A stretch of 57,197 nt of DNA from Desulfovibrio piger (GTDB lineage: Bacteria; Desulfobacterota; Desulfovibrionia; Desulfovibrionales; Desulfovibrionaceae). The notes beneath the pieces were generated by a model. It was not told the DNA's origin and did not search any database. It saw only the letters and a program-made list of their open reading frames with translations. Both the position numbers and the translations under genes were made by a program. Shown one piece after another: positions 35,713 through 43,841 of this stretch. The stretch spans positions 1 to 57,197 of the forward strand of contig NZ_JABAFY010000014.1 in assembly GCF_012843875.1 (NCBI RefSeq), written 5' to 3'. Each line of letters opens with the position of its first letter. Position 1 is the first letter of the stretch.

Positions 35713-36456
35713 ATGTCTTCGTCCCGCCGTGCGCAGGATACTTCCCAGCAGACGCCCGCCGCAGGGCTGAAAGTGACCCTGCCGGTCCTGGTGACGGCCA
35801 GCGTGCTTTTTTTGGCGGCCCTCGTGCTGGCGTATCTTGGCGGTGTGATGACAGGCCGTGCCCAGTGGGCCAGCAGCCTTGAGGAATCCCGTGCGGCCCT
35901 GGCCGCGGCGGCCGCCACGGATGGGGAAAAGGAAGAGAGCGCCGCCGTGGGCGAAGCCCAGACGGCCGCTGATGCCGGGAACACAGAGGATGCCCTGGTC
36001 GAAGCCTCGGTGCTGGCGGCCTCGGAGCTGCGTTTTTCCCGTGCCCTGCGTGCCGAGCCCGGCGCGCGTCTGGAGCCTGTTTCGCCGCCGTTGCCGGCTG
36101 CCCAGGCCCCCAAACCTGCAGCGGCAGGGGCCCCCGCCTATCCGCCCATGCCTCCGGGCATGCAGCCTGCCGTGCCCGCGGGGGAAAAGGCGCCGCCGCC
36201 AACGCCCACCGACATATATGATTTCGTCTTCCAGCTGGGGGCCTTCCGCGATCCCGGCATCGTGGACGATTTGCGCCAGCGTCTGGAAGGGCGCGGCCTG
36301 CGCACCCGCATGGAGCGCAGCGGCAAGCTCTATCTGGTGATGGTGGTCATGCGCGGTACGGACGACCGTGCCCGCGAGGTGGAAGCCATCGCCCAGGACA
36401 TGCACCTGGGCAAACCGCTCATGCGCAGCCGCAAGCCCGTCCCCGGTCGCCGCTAG
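35713..36456 (+). CDS. SPOR-domain membrane protein
   Basis: A 247-residue protein with a short cytoplasmic N-terminus and one membrane helix (about 23-45, VTLPVLVTASVLFLAALVLA). A long Ala/Glu/Pro-rich periplasmic linker follows, then a C-terminal SPOR domain from about 172 (FVFQLGAFRDPGIVDDLRQRL, YLVMVVMRGTDDRAREVEAI). SPOR domains bind denuded glycan strands at the division site, as in FtsN and DamX, so a septal role is likely. The ATG follows AAGGAGCCGCC. It is followed by the group B hydrogenase promoter region and is not part of that unit. Confidence 0.85.
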   Translation: MSSSRRAQDTSQQTPAAGLKVTLPVLVTASVLFLAALVLAYLGGVMTGRAQWASSLEESRAALAAAAATDGEKEESAAVGEAQTAADAGNTEDALVEASVLAASELRFSRALRAEPGARLEPVSPPLPAAQAPKPAAAGAPAYPPMPPGMQPAVPAGEKAPPPTPTDIYDFVFQLGAFRDPGIVDDLRQRLEGRGLRTRMERSGKLYLVMVVMRGTDDRAREVEAIAQDMHLGKPLMRSRKPVPGRR

Positions 36457-36504
36457 CGGCGGATGCGGGCATTTTTCCCGGCTCGAGGGGCGTTGGGCTC
36501 CTTC

Positions 36505-36533
36505 TTGTAATATGTGAAAATATTCGCTATTAT
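36505..36533 (+). promoter_or_regulatory. Sigma-70 promoter of the group B [FeFe] hydrogenase gene
   Basis: TTGTAA (36505-36510), a 17-base spacer and TATTAT (36528-36533). It is the clearest AT-rich promoter in the hydrogenase region. A Rex-like operator fills its spacer. Confidence 0.8.
36512..36529 (+). promoter_or_regulatory. Rex-like operator inside the promoter spacer
   Basis: ATGTGAAAATATTCGCTA fits the Rex consensus TTGTGAA-N4-TTCACAA with three mismatches at the edges. It lies between -35 and -10, where a repressor would block RNA polymerase. Rex senses NADH/NAD+ and is known in Desulfovibrio. Inference from motif only. Confidence 0.45.
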
Positions 36534-36546
36534 TGCAAATCTTGTT

Positions 36547-36560
36547 TGTTTAATTAAACA
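36547..36560 (+). promoter_or_regulatory. 14-bp AT-rich palindrome downstream of the promoter
   Basis: TGTTTAATTAAACA is a perfect palindrome about 7-20 bases after the predicted transcript start, a typical operator position. The binding protein is unknown. Confidence 0.45.
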
Positions 36561-36762
36561 GTCATCCCGGGACGGCACCCTGCCGTGCATCCTTCTTCCC
36601 GTGCGCGGCGGCCAGCCTCCCGGCCCCGTGCGTCCGGGGAGCCGCTCCTGTCCTGTCGCGCCTGTTCGAGGCGCCTGTCCCTGGTGCCGGATGTCCCGGC
36701 CATCGCCATTTGCCTGTCTTCGGACGAACATCCTATCGGACGTTCCACCGCAAGGAGAGACC

Positions 36763-38205
36763 ATGCCCGCTACCAAGACTGACAACATGTTGAGTTCGCT
36801 GCGCCTCGGCGTCATCGAACGTCTGGCCCTTTCGTTCTGGGCCGGGACCCTGCCGGAAGACGTGGACCGCATCCCCCTGCTGATGCGCCCGCGCGGCAGC
36901 GAGATCATGAGCCGCTGCTGCATCTACAAGGACCGCGCCATCCTGCGCGAACGCCTGCGTGCCGCCATGGGCTTCCGCCTCGAAGACGAGACGGACGACT
37001 CCATCCCCCTGCGCACCTATGCCGAAGAGGCCCTGGAGCGCAAGGAGCCCAACTGGCCCATCCTGACGGTCTGTGACATCGCCTGCCAGGGCTGCATGCG
37101 TGCCCGTTACTATGTGACCGACGCCTGCCAGGGCTGCGTGGCGCGTTCCTGTATCGGCAGCTGCCGCTTTGGGGCCATCTCTTTCTCGCGCGGCCGCTCC
37201 ACCATCGACCCCGAAAAGTGCCGCAACTGCGGCATGTGCATGGACGCCTGCCCCTACCATGCCATCGTGCGCCTCAATGTCCCCTGTGAGGCGGCCTGTC
37301 CGGTGCGCGCCATCCACAAGGGCAACAAGGGCCGCGCCGAGATCGACTTTGAAAAGTGCACCAGCTGCGGCCGCTGCATGCGCGCCTGCCCCTTCGGTGC
37401 GGTCATGGAGCGCAGCGAAGTGCTGCCCGTGCTCCGTGCCCTGGCCAGCGGCCGCCATGTGACGGCCCTCATGGCCCCGGCCATCGTGGGCCAGTTCCCC
37501 GGCGGCCCGGCCCGCATCGTCACGGCCCTGCGCCGTCTGGGCTTTAGCGACGTCATGGAAGTGGCCCTGGGCGCCGACGTCACCTCGCAGCGTGAGGCCG
37601 CGGAATTCGTGGAACGCATGGAACGCGGCGACACCTTCATGACCACCTCCTGCTGCCCGGCCTATGTGGAAGCCGTGCGCCGCCACGCGCCCGAGCTCCT
37701 GCCCCATGTGTCCGAGACCGCCACGCCCATGCATTATACGGCCGAGATTGCCCGCGAGCGCCATTCCGACACCGTGACGGTCTTCATCGGCCCCTGCGTG
37801 GCCAAGCGCCAGGAAGGCCTGCACGACGAGATGGTGGACTACGTGCTCACCTTCGAAGAAGTGGGCGCCCTGTTCAATGCCCGCGGCATCGTGGTGGAAG
37901 AGTGCGAAGAGCACGGGCTGGAGCGCCCCAGCAACGAGGCGCGCGGCTATGCCATCGCGGGCGGCGTGTCCGCCGCTGTGGAAAAGCGGGTGGGCGACCG
38001 CTTCGAGGTGCGTCCCGTGGCCATCAACGGCCTTTCTCCCCAGGGCCTCAAGAAGCTGCAGTCCTTCGTCAAGGGCGGCTGCCCCGGCAACCTGGTGGAA
38101 GTCATGACCTGCGTGGGCGGCTGCGTGGGCGGCGCCGGTGTGGTGATGCCCGCCGCCAAGGGCGCCAAGGCCGTGGAGAACTTTGCCACCAAGGGCAAGG
38201 TGTAA
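36763..38205 (+). CDS. Group B-like monomeric [FeFe] hydrogenase
   Basis: A 480-residue protein of the [FeFe] hydrogenase family. The N-terminus carries RCCIYKDRAILRERLR (51-66), typical of group B enzymes. Then come Cys-rich [4Fe-4S] modules: CxxC pairs at 104-134, CRNCGMCMDACP at 153-164, and CTSCGRCMRACP at 199-210. The H-cluster motifs are TTSCCPAY (294-301), GPCVAK (343-348) and EVMTCVGGCVGGAG (446-459). They differ from HydA by PAY for PGW and GPC for MPC. There is no signal peptide, so it is cytoplasmic, possibly exchanging electrons with ferredoxin. Catalytic or sensory role is unsettled for this group. The start follows AAGGAGAGACC. It has its own promoter and terminator. Confidence 0.87.
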   Translation: MPATKTDNMLSSLRLGVIERLALSFWAGTLPEDVDRIPLLMRPRGSEIMSRCCIYKDRAILRERLRAAMGFRLEDETDDSIPLRTYAEEALERKEPNWPILTVCDIACQGCMRARYYVTDACQGCVARSCIGSCRFGAISFSRGRSTIDPEKCRNCGMCMDACPYHAIVRLNVPCEAACPVRAIHKGNKGRAEIDFEKCTSCGRCMRACPFGAVMERSEVLPVLRALASGRHVTALMAPAIVGQFPGGPARIVTALRRLGFSDVMEVALGADVTSQREAAEFVERMERGDTFMTTSCCPAYVEAVRRHAPELLPHVSETATPMHYTAEIARERHSDTVTVFIGPCVAKRQEGLHDEMVDYVLTFEEVGALFNARGIVVEECEEHGLERPSNEARGYAIAGGVSAAVEKRVGDRFEVRPVAINGLSPQGLKKLQSFVKGGCPGNLVEVMTCVGGCVGGAGVVMPAAKGAKAVENFATKGKV

Positions 38206-38293
38206 CCGGGGGCCAGGTCCCCGTTGCCCGTGACCTGCCGTCGCTGACGGGACGCCCGTCCGGACCGGCGGCAGGCAGATGACGACGCTCTGT

Positions 38294-38333
38294 GCCGGGA
38301 GGATGATCCATGATCATCTTCCCGGCTTTTTTT
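38294..38333 (+). terminator. Terminator of the group B hydrogenase gene
   Basis: A 15-bp stem (38294-38308 with 38312-38326, one G-T pair) with a CAT loop is followed by seven T. Confidence 0.92.
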
Positions 38334-38342
38334 CTGCCTCCC

Positions 38343-38371
38343 TTGACACAGGGCAAGGGGGAGGCTACAAG
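38343..38371 (+). promoter_or_regulatory. Sigma-70 promoter of the hyd operon
   Basis: A consensus -35 TTGACA (38343-38348), a 17-base spacer and TACAAG (38366-38371). Predicted start near 38378. Confidence 0.7.
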
Positions 38372-38376
38372 GTTTG

Positions 38377-38403
38377 TAACACGTTTTTATAAAAAATAAC
38401 ACG
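38377..38403 (+). repeat. Direct repeat TAACACG, 20-base period
   Basis: TAACACG occurs at 38377-38383 and 38397-38403, separated by an A/T-rich run. Two helical turns between copies is the spacing of a tandem activator or repressor site; it overlaps the predicted transcript start. Confidence 0.4.
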
Positions 38404-38433
38404 ATTGCATGCGCCTCCTGTCTTCCTCTTCTT

Positions 38434-38524
38434 GGCAGTCGGGGAGACCGTTCAGGGGATGCCGACTTGCCACCGGTATCCCCTGATTGCTTTCAGGGCC
38501 CCGGCATCCGGCACAGTCAGGGGA
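38434..38524 (+). ncRNA. Candidate structured leader of the hyd operon
   Basis: GGCAGTCGG (38434-38442) can pair with CCGACTTGCC (38462-38471), with one bulge. ATCCCCTGA (38478-38486) can pair with TCAGGGGAT (38452-38460). These two stems interleave, so they form a pseudoknot or exclude each other. A second exact TCAGGGGA (38517-38524) offers the same strand an alternative partner. This is the logic of a riboregulator, but no known riboswitch class is recognised. Confidence 0.35.
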
Positions 38525-38646
38525 GCATGCACAGCCATATATCGCGCGGCGGGCCCGCAGGGGCGGGCCGCAAGCCGGCCATGACCGGCGCACCGGGCGC
38601 CGGGCCGTACCGCCGCGCGTCACCGTCCTGGGGACACGGATACGAC

Positions 38647-38937
38647 ATGGTCAGTCAGGAAAAACGGATAGGTGTGGTGGCCCTCGCCATCCACGACAGG
38701 CAGGCCCGGGCGACTTCCGTCAACAACGTCATCAGCCAGTATGCCGATCTGGTGGTGGGGCGCATGGGCGTGCCGTACCGTGAGCGGGGCCTGAGCATCA
38801 TCGCCCTGCTGGTGGACGGCAGTACGGATGCCCTCGGGGCGATGACCGGAAAACTGGGGAACATTCCCGGTGTGAAAGTACGCAGCGTCCTGCTTACTGC
38901 CGCCGGGCAGGAGCTTTCCCCCAAGGAGGATTCATGA
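38647..38937 (+). CDS. Iron-only hydrogenase system regulator, TM1266 type
   Basis: A 96-residue ACT-like protein: [43 protein letters not shown], of which the blocks RIGVVALAI and [18 protein letters not shown] are diagnostic, then [30 protein letters not shown]. This small NikR/ACT-like family is found next to hydE, hydF and hydG in many bacteria and is thought to regulate the system; a DNA-binding domain is absent. The ATG at 38647 has only a weak GGGGACACGG upstream. The frame is open for 60 more codons of unlikely composition. The stop overlaps the hydA start by four bases. Confidence 0.85.
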   Translation: MVSQEKRIGVVALAIHDRQARATSVNNVISQYADLVVGRMGVPYRERGLSIIALLVDGSTDALGAMTGKLGNIPGVKVRSVLLTAAGQELSPKEDS

Positions 38938-40184
38938 AGCGCATCGAGATGGAGCATATCGGCTATGTGCCGCATGTGCCGCAGCCGGGGCCGCATCCCG
39001 GTACCCTGCCGTTCGTGCAGATCGATGCCGAACGTTGCGTCGGCTGTGATACCTGCCAGGAGTACTGCCCCACAGGGGCCATCTTTGGCGAGGTGGGGCG
39101 GGAGCACGCCATCCCGCATCCCGAAGCCTGCATCAACTGCGGCCAGTGCCTGACCCATTGTCCGGAGCTGGCCATCTATGAGGAACAGAGTTGGGTCCCC
39201 GAGCTGGAAGCCAGACTTGCCAGCAGGGACGTCCGCTGCATCGCCATGCCCGCGCCTGCCGTGCGTTACGCCCTGGGCGACTGCTTCGGCCTGCCGGTGG
39301 GCTCGGTCAGCACGGGCAGGATGCTCTCCGCACTCAAGGCTCTGGGCTTCGCCCATTGCTGGGATACGGAATTCGCCGCGGACGTGACCATATGGGAGGA
39401 AGCCTCGGAATTCGTGGAGCGTCTGGCCGCGCGCCGCGACCTGCCCCAGTTCACGTCCTGCTGCCCGGGCTGGCAGAAATATGCCGAGACCTTTTATCCC
39501 GACCTGCTGCCGCACTTTTCGTCCTGCAAGTCGCCCATCGGTATGAACGGGGCCCTGGCCAAGACCTACGGCGCGGAGCGTATGGGCTATGACCCCGACA
39601 CGGTCTACACCGTCTCCATCATGCCCTGCATCGCAAAAAAATACGAAGGCTTGCGGCCTGAGCTGGCGGCCAGCGGCCGGCGCGACATCGACGCCACCAT
39701 CACGACCCGTGAGCTGGCCTGGCTCATCAAGAAAGCCGGTATCGACTTTGCCTCGCTGCCCGATGGCGGCCGCGACAGCCTGATGGGCGAATCGTCGGGC
39801 GGGGCCACCATCTTCGGCGTCAGCGGCGGTGTCATGGAGGCCGCCCTGCGCTACGCCTATGAAGCCATCACGGGCAGCAAGCCCCAAAGCTGGGATTTCA
39901 AGACCGTGCGCGGTCTGGACGGCCTCAAGGAAGCCACGCTGACCATCAAAGGCACGGAGCTGCGTGTGGCTGTGGTCCACGGGGCCAAGCGTTTCAAAAA
40001 AGTGTGTGACGAGGTGCGCGCGGGCAGGTCTCCGTATCACTTCATCGAATTCATGGCCTGTCCTGGAGGTTGCGTCTGCGGCGGCGGGCAGCCTATCATG
40101 CCCACGTTGCTGGAGCAGGCCCGGCGTCGGGCCACCAGCCTGTATGCCTCGCTGCGGCAACGCCTTGACCGCGCGGAAGTTTAG
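38934..40184 (+). CDS. hydA: Periplasmic [FeFe] hydrogenase large subunit HydA
   Basis: Catalyses reversible H2 oxidation/proton reduction; in Desulfovibrio the enzyme is periplasmic and feeds electrons to cytochrome c3. The 416-residue protein has two [4Fe-4S] sites: Cys 35, 38, 41, 45 ([12 protein letters not shown]) and 66, 69, 72, 76 ([12 protein letters not shown]). The H-cluster motifs are FTSCCPGW (173-180), MPCIAKK (230-236) and [13 protein letters not shown] (372-384). There is no signal peptide, as expected for a subunit exported with HydB. The sequence follows the D. vulgaris enzyme closely as I remember it. The start overlaps the regulator gene (ATGA) and hydB follows 11 bases downstream. 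Confidence 0.96.
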   Translation: MKRIEMEHIGYVPHVPQPGPHPGTLPFVQIDAERCVGCDTCQEYCPTGAIFGEVGREHAIPHPEACINCGQCLTHCPELAIYEEQSWVPELEARLASRDVRCIAMPAPAVRYALGDCFGLPVGSVSTGRMLSALKALGFAHCWDTEFAADVTIWEEASEFVERLAARRDLPQFTSCCPGWQKYAETFYPDLLPHFSSCKSPIGMNGALAKTYGAERMGYDPDTVYTVSIMPCIAKKYEGLRPELAASGRRDIDATITTRELAWLIKKAGIDFASLPDGGRDSLMGESSGGATIFGVSGGVMEAALRYAYEAITGSKPQSWDFKTVRGLDGLKEATLTIKGTELRVAVVHGAKRFKKVCDEVRAGRSPYHFIEFMACPGGCVCGGGQPIMPTLLEQARRRATSLYASLRQRLDRAEV

Positions 40185-40195
40185 GAGGATACACC

Positions 40196-40582
40196 ATGAA
40201 GATGATGCATCTGACCCGTCGCGGTTTCTTGCGTGCGGCCTGCGTGGTCGCGGGCGGTGCCATGATCAGCCTGCGCATGGCCGGTGTGGCTGTGGCCAGG
40301 TTCCGGGACATCAGGGACTACATGCTGGACCGCATCCACGGTGTCTACGGCGCGGATGCCGCCTTTCCCGTGCGGGCCTCGCAGGACAACGCCCAGGTTA
40401 GGGAACTGTATGCCGCCTATCTGAAGCGGCCGCTGGGCCCGCTTTCCGAAAAACTGCTGCATACCCGCTGGGCAGACCAGTCCGCCGGGTATCGCCGTCT
40501 GGTGGAGGCGGGGACGTTCCCCAATCCCCGTGATGTAGAGATGTTCGCCGCTTCTCCCTATCCTTACGAACAGAAATTCTAG
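40196..40582 (+). CDS. hydB: Periplasmic [FeFe] hydrogenase small subunit HydB
   Basis: A 128-residue partner that wraps around HydA and carries the export signal. The twin-arginine motif is TRRGFLRAACVVAGGAMISL near residues 7-26. The mature part contains YMLDRIHGVYGADAAFPVRASQDN, with its core MLDRIHGVYGAD matching Desulfovibrio small subunits. The last residues are YPYEQKF. AGGAGG lies 8 bases before the ATG. Tat export means the H-cluster must be inserted in the cytoplasm before transport. It is in operon with hydA and about 110 bases before hydG. Confidence 0.93.
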   Translation: MKMMHLTRRGFLRAACVVAGGAMISLRMAGVAVARFRDIRDYMLDRIHGVYGADAAFPVRASQDNAQVRELYAAYLKRPLGPLSEKLLHTRWADQSAGYRRLVEAGTFPNPRDVEMFAASPYPYEQKF

Positions 40583-40692
40583 CCATCCTGCCGTCTGCGG
40601 AAAGGGGGCCACCTGACCCTGGGACGGTTTCCGTTCCTCTCTGTCGAGCCCTGTGTCCTGTCCGAAAACGGCGCACGCCAGAGAGGTTTGCC

Positions 40693-42111
40693 ATGTATGA
40701 TCCCCATTCCCTGCATGCCGAAGAATTCATAGATCACGAAGAGGTGCAGGAGACCCTTGCCTGGGCGGCGGAACACGCCCGCGATGCCGGGCTCATCGAC
40801 AGCATCCTTGCCAAAGCCGCGCTCTGCAAAGGCCTGAGCCACCGGGAAGCCTCCGTCCTGCTGGCCTGTGAGCTGCCGGACAGGGTAGAGGCCCTGTACC
40901 GGCTGGCCAACCGCATCAAGCACGAGTTCTACGGCAACCGCATCGTCATGTTCGCGCCGCTGTACCTGTCCAATTACTGCGTCAACAGCTGCGTCTACTG
41001 CCCCTACCACGCCCGCAACAAGCACATCATCCGCAAAAAGCTGACCCAGGAGGAAGTGGCCCGCGAGGTCATCGCCCTGCAGGACATGGGCCATAAGCGT
41101 CTGGCCCTGGAAGCGGGCGAGCACCCCACCATGAACCCCATCGGCTACATCCTCGACTGCATCCGCACCATCTACGGCATCCGCCACAAGAACGGGGCCA
41201 TCCGCCGCGTCAACGTGAACATCGCGGCCACCACCGTGGAAGAATACCGGATGCTCAAGGATGCGGGCATCGGCACCTACATCCTGTTCCAGGAGACCTA
41301 CCACAAGCAGAGCTACGAAAAGCTCCACCCCGCGGGCCCCAAGCATGATTATGCCTGGCATACCGAAGCCATGGACCGCGCCATGCAGGGCGGCATCGAC
41401 GACGTGGGTCTGGGCGTGCTCTTCGGTCTGGAAGGCTATCGTTACGAATTTGCGGCCCTGCTCATGCATGCCGAGCATCTGGAGGCCGTGCACGGCGTGG
41501 GCCCGCACACCATCAGCGTGCCGCGCATCAAGAAGGCCGACGACATCGATCCCGACGTTTTCGACAACGGCATCGACGACGAGACCTTTGCCCGCATCTG
41601 TGCCTGTATCCGCGTGGCCGTGCCCTATACCGGCATGATCATCTCCACCCGCGAGAGCCAGGCCGTGCGCGAAAAGGTGCTGCCCCTGGGCGTCTCGCAG
41701 ATCAGCGGTGCCTCCCGCACCAGCGTGGGCGGCTATTGCGAGCCCGAGCCCGAGGACGAGAACTCCGCCCAGTTCGATGTCAGCGACCGCCGCACCCTGG
41801 ACGAGGTGGTCCGCTGGCTCATGGATCAGGGCCACATCCCCAGCTTCTGCACGGCCTGTTACCGCGAGGGCCGCACCGGCGACCGCTTCATGAGCCTGTG
41901 CAAGAGCCGCCAGATCCTCAACTGCTGTCATCCCAATGCCCTGCTGACCCTCAAGGAATATCTGCAGGACTACGCCTCGCCCGCCACCCGGGCCGTGGGC
42001 CTGGACATGATCCGGAAGGAACTGGACAAGATCCCCAGCGACAAGGTGCGCGCCCGCACCATCCGGTGCCTGGACGCCATCGAGGCCGGGCAGCGGGACT
42101 TCCGCTTCTAG
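40693..42111 (+). CDS. hydG: [FeFe] hydrogenase maturase HydG (radical SAM)
   Basis: HydG splits tyrosine to make the CO and CN ligands of the H-cluster. The 472-residue protein has the radical SAM motif CVNSCVYC with Cys96, Cys100 and Cys103. The C-terminal CTACYREG...LNCC (CxxC plus a third Cys about 22 residues on) binds the auxiliary cluster that assembles the Fe-CO-CN synthon. LALEAGEHPTMNPIGYILD and SVGGYCEPEPEDENSAQFD are typical of HydG rather than ThiH. GAGAGG lies upstream of the ATG. hydE follows after 141 bases on the same strand. Confidence 0.95.
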   Translation: MYDPHSLHAEEFIDHEEVQETLAWAAEHARDAGLIDSILAKAALCKGLSHREASVLLACELPDRVEALYRLANRIKHEFYGNRIVMFAPLYLSNYCVNSCVYCPYHARNKHIIRKKLTQEEVAREVIALQDMGHKRLALEAGEHPTMNPIGYILDCIRTIYGIRHKNGAIRRVNVNIAATTVEEYRMLKDAGIGTYILFQETYHKQSYEKLHPAGPKHDYAWHTEAMDRAMQGGIDDVGLGVLFGLEGYRYEFAALLMHAEHLEAVHGVGPHTISVPRIKKADDIDPDVFDNGIDDETFARICACIRVAVPYTGMIISTRESQAVREKVLPLGVSQISGASRTSVGGYCEPEPEDENSAQFDVSDRRTLDEVVRWLMDQGHIPSFCTACYREGRTGDRFMSLCKSRQILNCCHPNALLTLKEYLQDYASPATRAVGLDMIRKELDKIPSDKVRARTIRCLDAIEAGQRDFRF

Positions 42112-42252
42112 GCCAACAGCCTTTTCCGGGGCTGCTCCTGTCTGCCGGGAGCGGCCCCGGGCTTTCCCCGTGGCGCTTGCCGCCTTTTTCCTTCCTCCAT
42201 CCCGCCGGGCAGGGCCCTTCCTGCCCCGCCAGTCTTTCCAGGAGATCCCGCC

Positions 42253-43290
42253 ATGCCGGAATCCGCACCGTCTTCCCCCGCGACGGCCAGCCGCGAGGCC
42301 GTCTGTTCTTCCGCGGCCCCCGCGTCCGTCCCCTCCCTTTCCCGGGCCGAAGTGCGCGAGCTGCTTTTCGACCTGCCCTGGCCGGAGTTGCAGGCCCTGG
42401 CGCACCAGTGTCGCCTGCGGCACAAGGGGCGGCATGTGCATGTGCGCGGCCTGCTGGAATTTTCCAATGTCTGCCGCCGCAACTGCCGCTATTGCGGCCT
42501 GCGCCACGAGAACAGGCGTCTGTCCCGCTACAGCCTGTCGGCGGCGGAGCTGCTGCGGGCCGCGTCGCAGGCCGTGGCCGCCGGGGTGGACACGCTGGTG
42601 CTGCAATCGGGCGAGATGGCCCGCAACCCTCTCTGGCTGGCGCAGGTGGTGCGCGGCCTCAAGGAGCGCTTCGGCCTGCCCGTGACCCTGAGCGTGGGCG
42701 AGCAGCCGCGCGAATGGTACGCCCTGTGGCGGGAGGCCGGGGCCGACCGCTTCCTGCTCAAGCACGAGACCGCCGATGCCCGTCTCTATGCCGCCCTGCA
42801 TCCCGGCTATCGTCTGACCGACCGGCTGCGGGCCCTCTCCTGGCTGGCGGAGCTGGGCTATGAGGTGGGCTCCGGCTTCATGGTCGGTGTGCCCGGCCAG
42901 CGCCCCGAAAGTCTGGTGGACGACATCCTGCTGGTGCGGGACATGCGCGTGGCCATGTGCGGGGCCGGGCCCTTCGTGCCCCAGGCCGACACGCCCCTGG
43001 GGCGGCAGCCGCGCGGCTCCACGGAGCTGTGCCTGCGGGTCATGGCCGTGCTGCGTCTGGCCCTGCCCTGGGCCAACCTGCCCGCCACCACGGCGCTGGC
43101 CAGCCTGCGTCCCGAAGACGGTCAGCGGCAGGGCCTTGCTGCGGGCGGCAACGTGCTCATGCCTTCCTTCACCCCGGCGGCGCGCCGGGCTGCCTACCGC
43201 ATCTACGACCACAAGGCTGTGGTGGACATGGACGCCGTGCGGCGCGCCATTGCGGGCGCCGGGCTGGAGCATGCGCTGCCGGAAGCTTAG
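42253..43290 (+). CDS. hydE: [FeFe] hydrogenase maturase HydE (radical SAM)
   Basis: HydE works with HydG and HydF to form the di-iron subcluster and its dithiomethylamine bridge. The 345-residue protein has the SAM-cluster motif CRRNCRYC at Cys74, Cys78 and Cys81. LQSGEMARN, FLLKHETADARLYAALHPGY and GSGFMVGVPGQ are conserved family blocks. The first 30 residues are a Ser/Ala/Pro-rich extension not usual in the family. AGGAG lies 8 bases before the ATG. Downstream is hairpin repeat copy A and then hydF. Confidence 0.94.
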   Translation: MPESAPSSPATASREAVCSSAAPASVPSLSRAEVRELLFDLPWPELQALAHQCRLRHKGRHVHVRGLLEFSNVCRRNCRYCGLRHENRRLSRYSLSAAELLRAASQAVAAGVDTLVLQSGEMARNPLWLAQVVRGLKERFGLPVTLSVGEQPREWYALWREAGADRFLLKHETADARLYAALHPGYRLTDRLRALSWLAELGYEVGSGFMVGVPGQRPESLVDDILLVRDMRVAMCGAGPFVPQADTPLGRQPRGSTELCLRVMAVLRLALPWANLPATTALASLRPEDGQRQGLAAGGNVLMPSFTPAARRAAYRIYDHKAVVDMDAVRRAIAGAGLEHALPEA

Positions 43291-43841
43291 GCAGGGGAGA
43301 GCGGAATGTTTTGACGGGGGAGGAAGGGGCGTTTTTTGGTAAAAACTGCCCCTTCCTCCCCCGTACCCCCTCCAACCCCGAAAAAACTTTGTTCCGGCCG
43401 GTATGATGGGTCCCCGTCTTTGTCTGCGGGGCAGGGACATCGCGGGATGGCCATGGGGGGCTGGGAGATGTCAGAGGGACTTTGGCGAGTCGCTTTATTC
43501 TCTATGTCCTCATGCCGGGATGTCCGTGACAGGGCAGGTGTGGAACGGACTTCCTTGTCTTTGGTGAGGAAAGGCTTCTGTGACGGCGACGGCCAGGGAG
43601 CGGGGAGGGCTGCTGCAAGCGGGCCTGGAATGTGCAGCGGGGCAGTGTTTTATGCTCTTTCGATGATGACGGCATGGACAGGTGCCCGTGGCGTTCCTAT
43701 ATCTGGAAGGAAAGGCCGGGAGCGCGGCTGAAGGCATGAGCCTGTCCTGTCGCCTCCCGTAGCTTCCGCATCAGGATTTTCAGCATACAAGTTATGGCGT
43801 GTCGTCCGGCATGACCGGCGGCCAGCATGAAGGAGTTCGGC
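43291..43841. other. Gene-free stretch between hydE and hydF
   Basis: About 550 bases. It begins with repeat copy A (43314-43422). The rest is open on several frames without start signals or family features. TTTTATGCTC near 43649 could be a -10 for hydF, but no -35 stands out. Confidence 0.45.
43314..43422 (+). repeat. Hairpin repeat with C-rich tail, copy A
   Basis: CGGGGGAGGAAGGGGC (43315-43330) pairs perfectly with 43348-43363. The tail is TACCCCCTCCAACCCCG, AAAAAACTTTGTTCCGG and TCCCCGTCTTTG. The copy at 45676-45780 is nearly identical but inverted. The element separates hydE from hydF. Confidence 0.85.

Larger units (their letters stand above)
36457..36762. other. Regulatory region and long leader of the group B hydrogenase gene
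   Basis: About 306 bases. The first third is an AT-rich island with promoter, Rex-like site and a 14-bp palindrome. The remaining 200 bases form a GC-rich untranslated leader with several possible small stems and no obvious T-tract attenuator. Confidence 0.55.
38206..38646. other. Terminator, promoter and structured leader upstream of the hyd operon
   Basis: About 440 bases. In order: terminator (38294-38333), sigma-70 promoter (38343-38371), a direct repeat (38377-38403) and a leader of about 270 bases with competing stems (38434-38524). The last 100 bases are very GC-rich, with no convincing gene. Confidence 0.6.

Noticed and set aside
40196..40582. Possibility that the small gene after hydA is an unrelated Tat protein
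   Set aside because: The mature segment DYMLDRIHGVYGAD and the position directly after hydA fit the hydrogenase small subunit.
40579..43440. A minus-strand open frame of about 950 codons opposite hydG and hydE
   Set aside because: Both maturase genes are unmistakable on the plus strand; the antisense product has low-complexity composition and no family features.
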